From Nosocomiicoccus ampullae (GTDB lineage: Bacteria > Bacillota > Bacilli > Staphylococcales > Salinicoccaceae): 64,000 nt of DNA. Under the pieces are notes generated by a model. That model did no database searches and was not told where the DNA came from. It saw only the letters and a program-made list of their open reading frames with translations. A program made the position numbers and the translations under genes. This document shows positions 8,531 to 16,757 of the stretch, in pieces. Location: contig NZ_MBFG01000001.1 in the NCBI RefSeq assembly GCF_001696685.1, positions 251,714 through 315,713 of the forward strand, given 5' to 3'. How positions within the stretch are numbered: the first letter of the stretch is position 1; each line of letters begins with the position of its first letter.

Positions 8531-9954
8531 TTAACAAATGGCAAGCAGCGTATGAAATTGTACGATATACAAAATATGTATTTTCACGTTATGACGAAGT
8601 TGCAGACACGATTTGGTTAAAAAACAGAAAAAATCGTTCACTAATGATTTTAGTTGATGGTCAATTTGAGGATGAAGAAATTGAAACTACAACTAAAATA
8701 TTATATGACAATAAAGCGAATATCGATGCAGCTGTCGATTTTAATGTAAGTAAAATATATGTCCACTATATCGATTGTGAACCATTTAAACGTCAATTTA
8801 AGTCTAAAGCTCTAAAAGTTATTCACACAGGTACGGATAGTATTGCAAATGTCATATTAAATCCATTCTATAAAATAGATACGAAATATAAAAAATCTAA
8901 ACCGCTAGATTGGTATAAGAAGCGTGTTTTATCAAGTAACCCGCTTGAAACGTATCTAATTAAATTTACACCGATGACGTTGATACTTATAATGATCAAC
9001 ACACTCATCTTTTTAACGAATTTATTTTATATTCATATACGTGATTCAGTCAACATCACGAACAACTTAGGTTTAACACATCACGGAGTCAATCAAGATA
9101 CGGAGTTTTATCGACTCATTTCGAGTGCGTTTTTACATGCAGATGTCGAACACTTTTTATTTAATATATTTGCGATATACGTCCTAGGTAAATTTGTTGA
9201 ATCGATATACGGCTCTACGAAAATGCTTATAACTTATGTTTTAACAGCAATCGTAGCAAATATTGTTTCTCTTGTGTTTATTACAAATGCACTTTCTCTA
9301 GGTGCAAGCGGGGCAACTTACGGTATGATGGGGCTACTCGTTATACATCTACTTGTTTATAAAAAAGTTCAAAAGAAACTCATATTTCAAGTACTCGTTG
9401 CCTTTGTTGTCATTGGTATTTTAACGAGCTTCTTTAGTAACATCAATCACTATGCGCATGCAGGTGGGTTTATATATGGGCTTATATTAGGTGTTATTTA
9501 TAACTTTAAAAAAGTAGATTTCAAAATTGCTATCGGAGCATTTATCTTAATGATTGTTTTACCGGTGTCTATGTGGATGATCCAACGAGATCATGTATCA
9601 TATCAACCGTATGATGAGGAAGCACTCCGTTATTTTTATGAAAAGGATTACGCTCATGCTCTCGAAAAAGTGAACGAAACATTTAAATATGGAAACGAGA
9701 CGAGTATGAGTTATTATATACTCGGTAAACTTTATGAAGTTGCAGGGGATGATGCAGCCGCTGAGGAAAACTTTAATGTCGCTTTTGAGCTCGATCCAAA
9801 GAATGAGTATGTATTAAAACGTAAATTGTTAGAATTACGTAAAAACCAAGACTTTGAAGCGATGGTAAAACTTAGTGAGGATGTTAATGTAAATAAAGTA
9901 AAAGATGAAGAACTTTCAGTCATACTTGAAGAATTAAGTTTTAGAGGATATTAA
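8527..9954 (+). CDS. gluP: Rhomboid family intramembrane serine protease with TPR tail (GluP/YqgP type)
   Basis: Cleaves membrane proteins within the bilayer. It has 475 residues: a soluble N-terminal domain (1-145), a rhomboid core of about seven membrane helices (150-365), and a C-terminal TPR-like helical region (370-475). The catalytic pair is visible: Ser261 in GASGATYG and His311 in HYAHAGGFIYG. N-terminal domain plus TPR tail is the arrangement of Bacillus YqgP, implicated in membrane protein quality control. It overlaps fthC by 4 bases and shares its operon. Confidence 0.93.
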   Translation: MINKWQAAYEIVRYTKYVFSRYDEVADTIWLKNRKNRSLMILVDGQFEDEEIETTTKILYDNKANIDAAVDFNVSKIYVHYIDCEPFKRQFKSKALKVIHTGTDSIANVILNPFYKIDTKYKKSKPLDWYKKRVLSSNPLETYLIKFTPMTLILIMINTLIFLTNLFYIHIRDSVNITNNLGLTHHGVNQDTEFYRLISSAFLHADVEHFLFNIFAIYVLGKFVESIYGSTKMLITYVLTAIVANIVSLVFITNALSLGASGATYGMMGLLVIHLLVYKKVQKKLIFQVLVAFVVIGILTSFFSNINHYAHAGGFIYGLILGVIYNFKKVDFKIAIGAFILMIVLPVSMWMIQRDHVSYQPYDEEALRYFYEKDYAHALEKVNETFKYGNETSMSYYILGKLYEVAGDDAAAEENFNVAFELDPKNEYVLKRKLLELRKNQDFEAMVKLSEDVNVNKVKDEELSVILEELSFRGY

Positions 9955-9981
9955 AAAGCTCGCGAATATTCGCGAGCTTTT
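9955..9981. terminator. Bidirectional terminator between gluP and the DUF2759 gene
   Basis: The perfect palindrome AAAGCTCGCG AATATT CGCGAGCTTT has T/A on both sides and serves convergent genes. Confidence 0.9.
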
Positions 9982-9984
9982 GTT

Positions 9985-10218
9985 TTAAAGGTCTGGATAA
10001 CCAAATGTAAAGATTGTTGCGAGTGAGAAGAATCCGAATGTTGCGATTCCTGCGATACTAAAAATAATACCTAGAATGTTTTTAGATCTTACCGCGTTTA
10101 TTAATGCGTATACACTTAAAACTGCAATAAGTAACATTAATAGTGACATCGTGTTTACACCAATGTGAATCGATGTACCACCAATTTTAAACAGTTCACC
10201 TGTATTAATAAAAGGCAT
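9985..10218 (-). CDS. Small membrane protein, DUF2759 (YqgW-like)
   Basis: 77 residues with two membrane segments (about 24-41 and 48-70) and a short hydrophilic link containing Lys49. The SD GGGGGAT precedes the ATG. Its position between the rhomboid gene and the YqgX-like hydrolase, and its size, match DUF2759/YqgW of Bacillus. Function unknown. Confidence 0.75.
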   Translation of the reverse strand: MPFINTGELFKIGGTSIHIGVNTMSLLMLLIAVLSVYALINAVRSKNILGIIFSIAGIATFGFFSLATIFTFGYPDL

Positions 10219-10237
10219 TTTTAATCCCCCAATACTT

Positions 10238-10266
10238 TTAACATTACGTTAACTCTATTGTATAAT
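10238..10266 (+). promoter_or_regulatory. Promoter of the YqgX-like hydrolase gene
   Basis: TTAACA, a 17-bp spacer and TATAAT make a near-consensus housekeeping promoter. Confidence 0.7.
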
Positions 10267-10305
10267 TGATACATGTAAATGTCTAGACTATTTTGAGGTG
10301 ACACT

Positions 10306-10929
10306 ATGGAAATCATTACATTACCACTTGGAGCGTTAAATACAAATTGCTATATTGTTTATAATGAGAAGAAAGATTGTTTGATTTTTGACCCAGCAGA
10401 TAATAGTGATGAAATTATTCGTACAGTTGAGGAACACGACCTAACCGTCAAAGGAATTTTACTTACTCATTCACATTATGATCATATCGGTGCGTTAGAG
10501 GAAGTATCAAAACACTTTAATTTGCCTGTATATATGAGTGAACAAGAGTCAGACTGGTTACTTGATCCGACTAAAAACGGTTCGATTCGTTTTATCGAAG
10601 TGATTACTGCTGACGTTGAGAGAGTTTATGTTGGTGAAGGGGAGCTTTCAATTGGAGAATTTGACTTAAAAATACTTCATACGCCAGGTCATTCTCCAGG
10701 GAGTTTGAGTTATATATTTGAAGACGATATGTTTATTATTTCTGGAGATGTGCTCTTTAACAAAGGTGTTGGCCGTACAGATTTATATGGTGGTAACACA
10801 GAAGCGGTTATGCATTCAATTAAAGAGAAGTTATTTAATTTAAATTTAGAGTATGACGTCTATCCTGGTCACGGTATGCCAACGACATTGCTCGAAGAAA
10901 AATACGAAAATCCTAACATAATATGGTAA
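10306..10929 (+). CDS. MBL-fold metallo-hydrolase (YqgX/glyoxalase II-like)
   Basis: A 207-residue metallo-beta-lactamase-fold hydrolase with the two-metal motif THSHYDHIG (HxHxDH, about 56-61), a further His in HTPGHSPGSL, Asp in ISGDVLF and the final His in YPGHGMPT. This set is typical of the glyoxalase II-like subgroup. It probably hydrolyses a thioester, but the substrate is not known. Synteny matches yqgX. It is a single gene with its own promoter and terminator. Confidence 0.88.
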   Translation: MEIITLPLGALNTNCYIVYNEKKDCLIFDPADNSDEIIRTVEEHDLTVKGILLTHSHYDHIGALEEVSKHFNLPVYMSEQESDWLLDPTKNGSIRFIEVITADVERVYVGEGELSIGEFDLKILHTPGHSPGSLSYIFEDDMFIISGDVLFNKGVGRTDLYGGNTEAVMHSIKEKLFNLNLEYDVYPGHGMPTTLLEEKYENPNIIW

Positions 10930-10937
10930 ATAAAAAA

Positions 10938-10977
10938 AAGAGAGTTCAGACAAACGTCTGAACTCTCTTTTATTTTT
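10938..10977. terminator. Bidirectional terminator
   Basis: The stem AAAAGAGAGTTCAGAC/GTCTGAACTCTCTTTT lies between two convergent genes, with A-rich and T-rich flanks. Confidence 0.93.
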
Positions 10978-11223
10978 TTACTGGTTACCAAATGCTGGTT
11001 CCATAAGGAAAGTTGAATAGTAAGTAAATCCAACAAAGAATAGCATGAGGTAAGCTGCGAATACATACATATACATTCTTTCAGTCAGTTTCATATATCC
11101 AAGTAATATAAAGAAACCAGTTTGACCGATGAAGAAAAACGCCATTTCTGTCATATCACCGACATAGAATAAAATCGCAAAGATTGCTGTCCAAAAACCG
11201 AGCGTTTTAAATACTTTATCCAT
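10978..11223 (-). CDS. Small membrane protein, DUF2626 (YqgY-like)
   Basis: 81 residues with three predicted membrane segments (about 8-24, 28-44 and 50-70). The SD GGGAGG lies 7 bp before the ATG. Sequence style and position upstream of comGA match DUF2626/YqgY of Bacillus. Function unknown. The roughly 156 bp up to comGA hold the divergent promoters. I see A/T tracts there but no convincing ComK or SigH site. Confidence 0.78.
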   Translation of the reverse strand: MDKVFKTLGFWTAIFAILFYVGDMTEMAFFFIGQTGFFILLGYMKLTERMYMYVFAAYLMLFFVGFTYYSTFLMEPAFGNQ

Positions 11224-11379
11224 CGTAATCCTCCCACCAAACCATAATCTATTAACTTAATTATAATCAACTCTAATCGATAAGTAAATACCAAATCAGG
11301 AATTGTAAATTCTTAAAACTTTTAAAAATAAAAAAAGATAATACCGACTTTTTGAGCATATGTGTATAGGAGGGATGAA

Positions 11380-12372
11380 ATGGAGAATCTTTTACACCAT
11401 TTATTAAAACAAAGTATATCTGATTCTTATACAGATATACATATTACATTAGAACACTCACACGGTTTAATTAAAATAAGACAATTTGGCAAAATGAAAA
11501 ATTTCGCTTGTTGTAATACGCATACGTACAAACAGTTCGTTAATTATTTAAAATTTATTGCTGAACTCGATACGAATGAACATAGAGTCCCCCAAAGTGG
11601 CCGAATTGAAAAAGATGTAGATGACGTAACAGTGAATATTAGAATTTCAACGTTGCCTACCTCTTTAATGAATGAGATCGTCGTGATTCGAATTTTAAAT
11701 AGTGCAAAAGACATCCCTTCTGAAAAGTTATTTAGGAGGCCTGATGAATATAGTCATTTAAAGGAATTGTGTCTGAAAAAAGATGGATTAGTACTATTTA
11801 CTGGACCAACTGGATCTGGTAAATCGACTGTGATGTTTCGATTGTTAAATGATATTAGAAACGTTGGTGACAAACAAATTATTACGATTGAGGATCCAAT
11901 CGAATTTGATTTACCAAACATTATACAAGTTGAAATTAATGAAAAAGCAAAACTAGACTACGCACCGATTCTAAGGGGAGTAATGCGCTGCGACCCTGAT
12001 GTTATTATGTTCGGTGAAATTAGAGATTCAACAATTGCGACAGAACTAGTTAAAGCGAGTCTTTCGGGTCATTTAGTTTATTCAACGTTTCATAGTAATA
12101 GTGCATATAGTGCGATACTTCGACTTAAAGAATACGGAATTTACAATGAAGAGCTTGCTGAATCGATACAAGCAATTATAAATCAGAGAATTATTCATAA
12201 TAAAAAACAATCTTTTATTCTATATGAATATATTACAAAAAACGATATTAAAAAGATATTGAGTGGTGAATCGATACGTTATGACACGATACAAGATAAA
12301 CTTAAACAACTATATGAAAACAACTTGATAGAGGCGAATACGTATGAAGCATATAAAGCGTTTGAAAAATAA
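11380..12372 (+). CDS. comGA: Competence pseudopilus assembly ATPase ComGA
   Basis: The cytoplasmic secretion ATPase (GspE/PilB family) that drives assembly of the DNA-uptake pseudopilus. It has 330 residues from the ATG at 11380, with AGGAGGG 6 bp upstream. An in-frame GTG 18 bases earlier would place the SD inside the gene. Walker A is GPTGSGKST and the Asp-box/Walker B region is DVIMFGEIRD, with the conserved HS..AY region after it. It opens a seven-gene comG operon and overlaps comGB by 29 bases. Confidence 0.95.
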   Translation: MENLLHHLLKQSISDSYTDIHITLEHSHGLIKIRQFGKMKNFACCNTHTYKQFVNYLKFIAELDTNEHRVPQSGRIEKDVDDVTVNIRISTLPTSLMNEIVVIRILNSAKDIPSEKLFRRPDEYSHLKELCLKKDGLVLFTGPTGSGKSTVMFRLLNDIRNVGDKQIITIEDPIEFDLPNIIQVEINEKAKLDYAPILRGVMRCDPDVIMFGEIRDSTIATELVKASLSGHLVYSTFHSNSAYSAILRLKEYGIYNEELAESIQAIINQRIIHNKKQSFILYEYITKNDIKKILSGESIRYDTIQDKLKQLYENNLIEANTYEAYKAFEK

Positions 12373-13390
12373 ATTAAAACAGTACGACGCAGAATTTCTT
12401 AAAAAGCTCGCGCATCTATTAAGTAATGGTTTTACTCAAAAACAAGCATTAATTTTTTTAGTAGAACAATATGAAGTTCTAAATATCAAAGATAAAACAA
12501 AGCTGTTAGAGCTCATACGAGATGGTAAAAATTTAGAAGAAATACTCACATATATTGGTTATAGCCCTGCAATACTTGCTCAAATTAGATTTTCTGCTGT
12601 ACACGGTGATTTAATTAATATTTTAGAATCGTGTTACTCATATATTACCAAGCGTAGACAAACGATTAAAAATTTAATGAAGTCACTTCAATATCCGATT
12701 ATTTTAATCTCTATATTTATAGTGATTTTAATCGTATTAAATTACACTGTTATTCCACAGTTCAATACACTATACGAAGCGATGGGTACACATAAAAGTA
12801 ATTTGATGACAATACTTACATTCATGCTGAACGTATTACCGAAAATCGTACTCGTTATCATATCAATTGCTATGATTTTTCTAATGTATATATCAATCAT
12901 ATTGAGGTCTAATAATATAGAGTTAAAACAATCTCACTTATTAAAACTACCAATTATTAGCACTTACTATAAATATAATGTGACGTACAAGTTCTCAAGA
13001 GAATTAGGGCTCATGCTAAGTAACGGCATTGAATCAAAAGAAATTGTAAATATATTAAAAAATCAAAACTTGGATAATGAATTAAAGTATTTAGGACAAA
13101 CTATAGAGAAGTTATTATTGTCAGGTTTTTCGATGAGTGAAGCGGTTAAACAAATTCCACTCATCGATCAACGTATAATCCCATTCATTCAGCACGGAGA
13201 ATATAATTCAAACGTCGGTAAAGAATTAAGTCTATATAGTGAATATGTCTTAGAAGGAATTATTTTTAAACTTGAAAAATTAACAAAGCGTATTCAACCG
13301 ATCATATTCGTCATACTCGGTTTACTCGTTATTTGTCTATATCTCGTTATTGTATTACCTGTATTTCAAATGATGTCTGACTTAAATTAG
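12344..13390 (+). CDS. comGB: Competence pseudopilus membrane platform ComGB
   Basis: The polytopic membrane protein (GspF/PilC family) on which the pseudopilus is built. It has 348 residues, with three main membrane helices near 115-140, 160-185 and 320-345, and two related cytoplasmic helical domains. GAGG lies 9 bp before its ATG, inside the end of comGA. comGC follows 10 bp after its stop. Confidence 0.93.
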   Translation: MKHIKRLKNKLKQYDAEFLKKLAHLLSNGFTQKQALIFLVEQYEVLNIKDKTKLLELIRDGKNLEEILTYIGYSPAILAQIRFSAVHGDLINILESCYSYITKRRQTIKNLMKSLQYPIILISIFIVILIVLNYTVIPQFNTLYEAMGTHKSNLMTILTFMLNVLPKIVLVIISIAMIFLMYISIILRSNNIELKQSHLLKLPIISTYYKYNVTYKFSRELGLMLSNGIESKEIVNILKNQNLDNELKYLGQTIEKLLLSGFSMSEAVKQIPLIDQRIIPFIQHGEYNSNVGKELSLYSEYVLEGIIFKLEKLTKRIQPIIFVILGLLVICLYLVIVLPVFQMMSDLN

Positions 13391-13400
13391 GAGGAAAACA

Positions 13401-13730
13401 ATGAAATTTAATATTAAAAAACTAATTCAAAAAAGTAAACAATCAGAAGGATTTACGTTAATAGAAATGTTACTCGTACTACTCGTCATCTCCGTGCTTA
13501 TCATCTTAATTATCCCAAATATTGCAGCACAATCTAAAAACGTTCAAAACACTGGCTGTGACGCGCAAGTTAAGATGGTTCAAAGCCAGATTGAGGCATA
13601 TACGTTAAATGAAGGTGAAACACCAACTAACATTAACCAATTAGTGCCAAATTACTTAACAGATAAGCAAACGTCATGTGCCAATGGAACAGGGATCACA
13701 ATTGTTAATGGACAAGCTACAAAAGAATGA
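13401..13730 (+). CDS. comGC: Major competence pseudopilin ComGC
   Basis: Main subunit of the DNA-uptake pseudopilus. It has 109 residues: a basic leader, a prepilin peptidase site at G|FTLIEM with the conserved Glu at +5, then the hydrophobic helix LLVLLVISVLIILIIP. Two cysteines (in TGCDA and TSCANG) probably form the intramolecular disulfide known in ComGC. The SD AGGAGGAAAAC lies close before the ATG. Confidence 0.96.
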   Translation: MKFNIKKLIQKSKQSEGFTLIEMLLVLLVISVLIILIIPNIAAQSKNVQNTGCDAQVKMVQSQIEAYTLNEGETPTNINQLVPNYLTDKQTSCANGTGITIVNGQATKE

Positions 13731-14139
13731 TGGATTTACGATGATTGAAATGATACTTACATTATTTGTTGTAAGTATCATTTTATTATCTACAATTACC
13801 TACATCCCAAGATATAACGAAAACAATTATGAAGATGAACTAAAAAATATAGAATACATATTTCAAAACGCGCAAATTAGAGCTCGTACGTATGATACAT
13901 ATCAACACGTTATTATCTATCATTCGACGAATGAAATTGTTCTGAAAGACTATAAACAATATTATGAAAAAAGGTATCAGCTTACATCTTGTTTTATCGT
14001 TGAAGGTGGATTAGAAGACGTCATTTACTATCCAACAGGAAATACATCAAAATTTGGCACGATGATATTAAATTGCGATGGCGATGTTATTAAGATAATA
14101 TTTCAAATTCAAAAGGGGAGGTATCGTATTGAAAGATGA
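13708..14139 (+). CDS. comGD: Minor pseudopilin ComGD
   Basis: Minor pseudopilin with a prepilin site G|FTMIEMIL (Glu at +5) and a hydrophobic helix. From the ATG at 13708 it has 143 residues and starts inside the end of comGC. The SD is weak. AGGGA at 13691 would suit a TTG start at 13702 slightly better, so the first residues are uncertain. It has two Cys in the C-terminal domain. Confidence 0.88.
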   Translation: MDKLQKNDGFTMIEMILTLFVVSIILLSTITYIPRYNENNYEDELKNIEYIFQNAQIRARTYDTYQHVIIYHSTNEIVLKDYKQYYEKRYQLTSCFIVEGGLEDVIYYPTGNTSKFGTMILNCDGDVIKIIFQIQKGRYRIER

Positions 14140-14392
14140 TGGTTTTTTATTAATCGATAGTGTCATCTCGTTGAAAATTATGCTTATAATTACGACGATT
14201 TTAGTGCCAACAATCATTCATTTAAACCATGTAGACAAACAAGCAGATAATAAACTTGAAATGTTAAGGAGTCTTTATATAGAGATACAAAATAGTGAGG
14301 GTCAAGATGATTTCTTAAAAAGTGAACGTTATTTTATAAGAGGTGATGAAATTTGTGAAGCGTCTGCAAATAGATGCATTAAAATTAAATGA
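14129..14392 (+). CDS. comGE: Minor pseudopilin ComGE (short)
   Basis: 87 residues from a TTG start with the strong SD AGGGGAGG 7 bp upstream, overlapping comGD by 11 bases. The prepilin-like site is G|FLLID, where the usual Glu at +5 is Asp. A hydrophobic helix follows. Identity rests on its place in the operon and this motif. The C-terminal domain is small. Confidence 0.8.
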   Translation: MKDDGFLLIDSVISLKIMLIITTILVPTIIHLNHVDKQADNKLEMLRSLYIEIQNSEGQDDFLKSERYFIRGDEICEASANRCIKIK

Positions 14393-14777
14393 AGGTTTTA
14401 CATATATTGAAATGTTACTGAGTCTATTTGTTCTATCTATGATCTTATTTATAACTATTCCAACGATACGACTATTTGGTTCGATTGAATTAAATGAACA
14501 GAGTTTTGATATCGATGTTTTTATAGAAGACATTTTTGAAGTAGAAACAAATAAGAAAGATATTGTAATTACAAAAAACAGCCTTACTTTTGATAATGAA
14601 CACGGAACGATTACGTATCGACTATCTAATAATCGTATTGTCAAATCGATAGACAAAAAAGGCTTTATTCCTTTGATGACGAACGTCCTTGAATTCAACG
14701 TTACAGAAGATAAACATCATGTATATATTATGATTGAAGAAGGCGATGAAACATATGAAATGTATATTAAAAAATGA
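14355..14777 (+). CDS. comGF: Minor pseudopilin ComGF
   Basis: Prepilin site EG|FTYIEMLL with Glu at +5, then a hydrophobic helix and a mostly beta C-terminal domain. The start is uncertain: GTG 14355 (140 residues) lies at a proper distance after AGAGGTGAT, while GTG 14343 and ATG 14346 overlap that SD. It overlaps both comGE and comGG. Confidence 0.85.
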   Translation: MKRLQIDALKLNEGFTYIEMLLSLFVLSMILFITIPTIRLFGSIELNEQSFDIDVFIEDIFEVETNKKDIVITKNSLTFDNEHGTITYRLSNNRIVKSIDKKGFIPLMTNVLEFNVTEDKHHVYIMIEEGDETYEMYIKK

Positions 14778-14928
14778 TGGATTTATAAGTGTCACATCGT
14801 TAATCATATTAGGTTTTATAACAAATGTTTTCTACACATATTATATGCGCTTATATATGATCATTGAGATTAAAATGAATCTTATTTATTATTATGAAAG
14901 TAAGGTTAAATTGTTTTTAGGAGCATAG
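14755..14928 (+). CDS. ComGG-like small pseudopilus protein
   Basis: About 57 residues from the ATG at 14755, with GAAGAAGG 11 bp upstream. An ATG at 14746 would lie too close to that SD. A leader with NDG|FISVTSL and a hydrophobic helix suggest a pseudopilin-like protein. There is no Glu at +5, as is also true of Bacillus ComGG, and almost no C-terminal domain. It is last gene of the comG cluster, 2 bp before aroK. The identity is inferred from position. Confidence 0.65.
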   Translation: MKCILKNDGFISVTSLIILGFITNVFYTYYMRLYMIIEIKMNLIYYYESKVKLFLGA

Positions 14929-14930
14929 CT

Positions 14931-15407
14931 ATGATATTAATAGGATTTATGGGTGTTGGTAAAACAACTGCTGGTCAAAAGTTAAGTGAGATAACACAAA
15001 AGGAATTTATAGACTTAGACGTATATATAGAAAACAAGCATCAAAAAATATCTGACATATTTAAAAATTACGGTGAAAGTGTATTTCGGAAATACGAATA
15101 TGACGCACTAAAAGAATGTTTAGATGTAGACATACTATCTACTGGTGGTGGGATTGTAGAATATGAACCGTCTCTCAATCTTTTAAAAGAATCTACTCAA
15201 CTAGTGATCTATATCGATGTACCGTTTGAGGAAATATATAAACGTATTAAAAATGATAGCAGTAGACCCAATGCATTAAGATCATATGAAGAATTACAAG
15301 ATTTATTTGAAAAACGTAGACCTCTATATAAGAGCATTGCTGATATTACGATAAGGAACGAAACGACGGTAGATGAATTAATTCACAAACTTTTAATCGT
15401 TGAATAA
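14931..15407 (+). CDS. aroK: Shikimate kinase
   Basis: Phosphorylates shikimate in aromatic amino acid synthesis. The 158 residues include the P-loop GFMGVGKTT near the N-terminus, the shikimate-binding Asp in DLDVYIE, Arg in VFRKYE and the GGG motif (STGGGIVE), and the lid region with RPN. The P-loop begins only about five residues in, so the N-terminus is minimal. The comG-aroK-gcvT order is the same as recalled for Staphylococcus. Confidence 0.93.
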   Translation: MILIGFMGVGKTTAGQKLSEITQKEFIDLDVYIENKHQKISDIFKNYGESVFRKYEYDALKECLDVDILSTGGGIVEYEPSLNLLKESTQLVIYIDVPFEEIYKRIKNDSSRPNALRSYEELQDLFEKRRPLYKSIADITIRNETTVDELIHKLLIVE

Positions 15408-15427
15408 TTGAGTTAACAGTATTTAAG

Positions 15428-15456
15428 TTGCAATTTGTGAATATAGTATATATAAT
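15428..15456 (+). promoter_or_regulatory. Promoter of the gcv operon
   Basis: TTGCAA, a 17-bp spacer and a perfect TATAAT put the start of transcription near 15463, some 37 bases before the riboswitch core. Confidence 0.8.
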
Positions 15457-15499
15457 GAATTCGGATACAAAATCATTGAAAATTGATGTTTTCGGTTGA

Positions 15500-15639
15500 A
15501 CGATGTCGGAGAGAACGTATAATTACGTCGCCGAAGGAGCAAGCCTTTTTAGGTGAATCTCTCAGGCAAAAGGACGATATCGTGACGAATCCTGAAGATA
15601 TTTCAACAGGGCACTTTTTAATTAAAGTGTCCTTTTTTT
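15500..15639 (+). ncRNA. Glycine riboswitch (one aptamer) with terminator platform
   Basis: The leader carries the conserved glycine-aptamer elements GGAGAG, CGCCGAAGGAGCAA and CTCTCAGGCAAAAGGAC (15508-15575). An enclosing P1-like stem pairs ACGATGTC (15500-15507) with GATATCGT (15576-15583). A terminator hairpin follows at 15609-15639 (GGGCACTTT.../AAAGTGTCC plus T7), directly ahead of the gcvT SD. The likely mode is that glycine binding prevents termination and switches on glycine cleavage. Only one aptamer is seen. There is too little room upstream (37 bases) for a full second one. Confidence 0.92.
15609..15639 (+). terminator. Riboswitch-controlled terminator before gcvT
   Basis: The stem GGGCACTTT/AAAGTGTCC (one G-U pair) with T7 forms the expression platform of the glycine riboswitch. 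Confidence 0.85.
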
Positions 15640-15656
15640 ATAAAAAGGGGGATATT

Positions 15657-16730
15657 ATGAGTGAACTAAAGAAAACACCACTTAATGATTATTATCGTGA
15701 AGTTGGTGCAAAACTTGTAGATTTTGGCGGCTGGGAAATGCCTGTTCAATTTACGAGTATTATTGATGAACATAACGCTGTACGCGAAGACGTTGGTATT
15801 TTTGATGTCTCTCATATGGGAGAATTCAAAGTTACAGGTAGTGAAGCAGTTGACTTTTTAAACTACGCATTAACAAATGACGTATCTAAATTAAAAGTTA
15901 ATCGTGCGCAGTATACGACAATTTGTAACGAAGACGGTGGAGTAATTGATGATTTATTAATTTATCGTCTAGATGACAATACGTTCTTCTTAGTTCCGAA
16001 TGCTGGAAACAAAGACACAGATTATGAATGGTTAACTAAGATTGATGGCTATGACGTAGAAATATCAGATGAGTCAGATGATTACGCTGTAATCGCAATT
16101 CAAGGGCCAAATTCAAGAGCGATGGTACAAAAACACGTTGACGAAGATCTTTCAGAGATGAAAATGTTCGACGCAAAACAAAATGTATCACTTGCTGGAC
16201 ACGACGTACTATTATCTCAAAGTGGTTATACAGGAGAAGATGGTTTTGAAATTTATATGAAGCCAGATTCATTAGAAGAATTATGGAAACTATTCAAAGA
16301 TGATGGTGCAACTGAATGTGGTCTTGGTGCGAGAGATACGTTAAGACTTGAAGCTGGTTTACCACTTCACGGTCAAGATTTATCTCCAGAAATTACTCCA
16401 ATAGAAGCAAGAATCGGATTTGCTGTAAATGCAAACAAAGATAAATTTATTGGTAGTGATATCTTAAAAGATCAAAAAGCAAATGGTGCTCCACGTCGTT
16501 TATCCGCATTTGAAATGACTGGTAAAGGTATTCCAAGAACTGACTATGAAGTATTTGATACTGAAGGTAACAAAGTGGGATACGTTACAAGTGGTACAAA
16601 ATCACCATCCTCTGGTAAAGCAATTGGATTTGCTTTAGTAGACACTGACTTCTATGAAGACGGTAAGGAATTTATCGTTAAAGTTCGTAAACGTGAAATT
16701 CCAGCTCAGTTTGTTAAAAATTTTAAATAA
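15657..16730 (+). CDS. gcvT: Glycine cleavage system T protein (aminomethyltransferase)
   Basis: Transfers the methylene group from lipoyl-H protein to tetrahydrofolate and releases ammonia. It has 357 residues from the ATG at 15657, with AAAGGGGG as SD. The reading frame is open a further 174 bases upstream, but that part is the riboswitch and not protein. Family motifs: DFGGWEMPVQF, FDVSHMGE, SGYTGEDGFEIY and GLGARDTLRLEAGLPLHGQDL. It is first gene of gcvT-gcvPA-gcvPB. Confidence 0.97.
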   Translation: MSELKKTPLNDYYREVGAKLVDFGGWEMPVQFTSIIDEHNAVREDVGIFDVSHMGEFKVTGSEAVDFLNYALTNDVSKLKVNRAQYTTICNEDGGVIDDLLIYRLDDNTFFLVPNAGNKDTDYEWLTKIDGYDVEISDESDDYAVIAIQGPNSRAMVQKHVDEDLSEMKMFDAKQNVSLAGHDVLLSQSGYTGEDGFEIYMKPDSLEELWKLFKDDGATECGLGARDTLRLEAGLPLHGQDLSPEITPIEARIGFAVNANKDKFIGSDILKDQKANGAPRRLSAFEMTGKGIPRTDYEVFDTEGNKVGYVTSGTKSPSSGKAIGFALVDTDFYEDGKEFIVKVRKREIPAQFVKNFK

Positions 16731-16757
16731 AACATTAAACTTTTAAGGAGTGTAAAT

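Noticed and set aside
11224..11379. ComK box or SigH promoter upstream of comGA
   Set aside because: A and T tracts are present, but no proper AAAA-N5-TTTT pair or SigH -35/-10 with correct spacing was found.
14315..14698. 127-codon frame opposite comGE/comGF
   Set aside because: It covers conserved pseudopilin genes on the other strand and has no family features.
15483..15656. 58-codon N-terminal extension of gcvT
   Set aside because: It is the glycine riboswitch and its terminator, and the ATG at 15657 has a strong SD and aligns with the family start.
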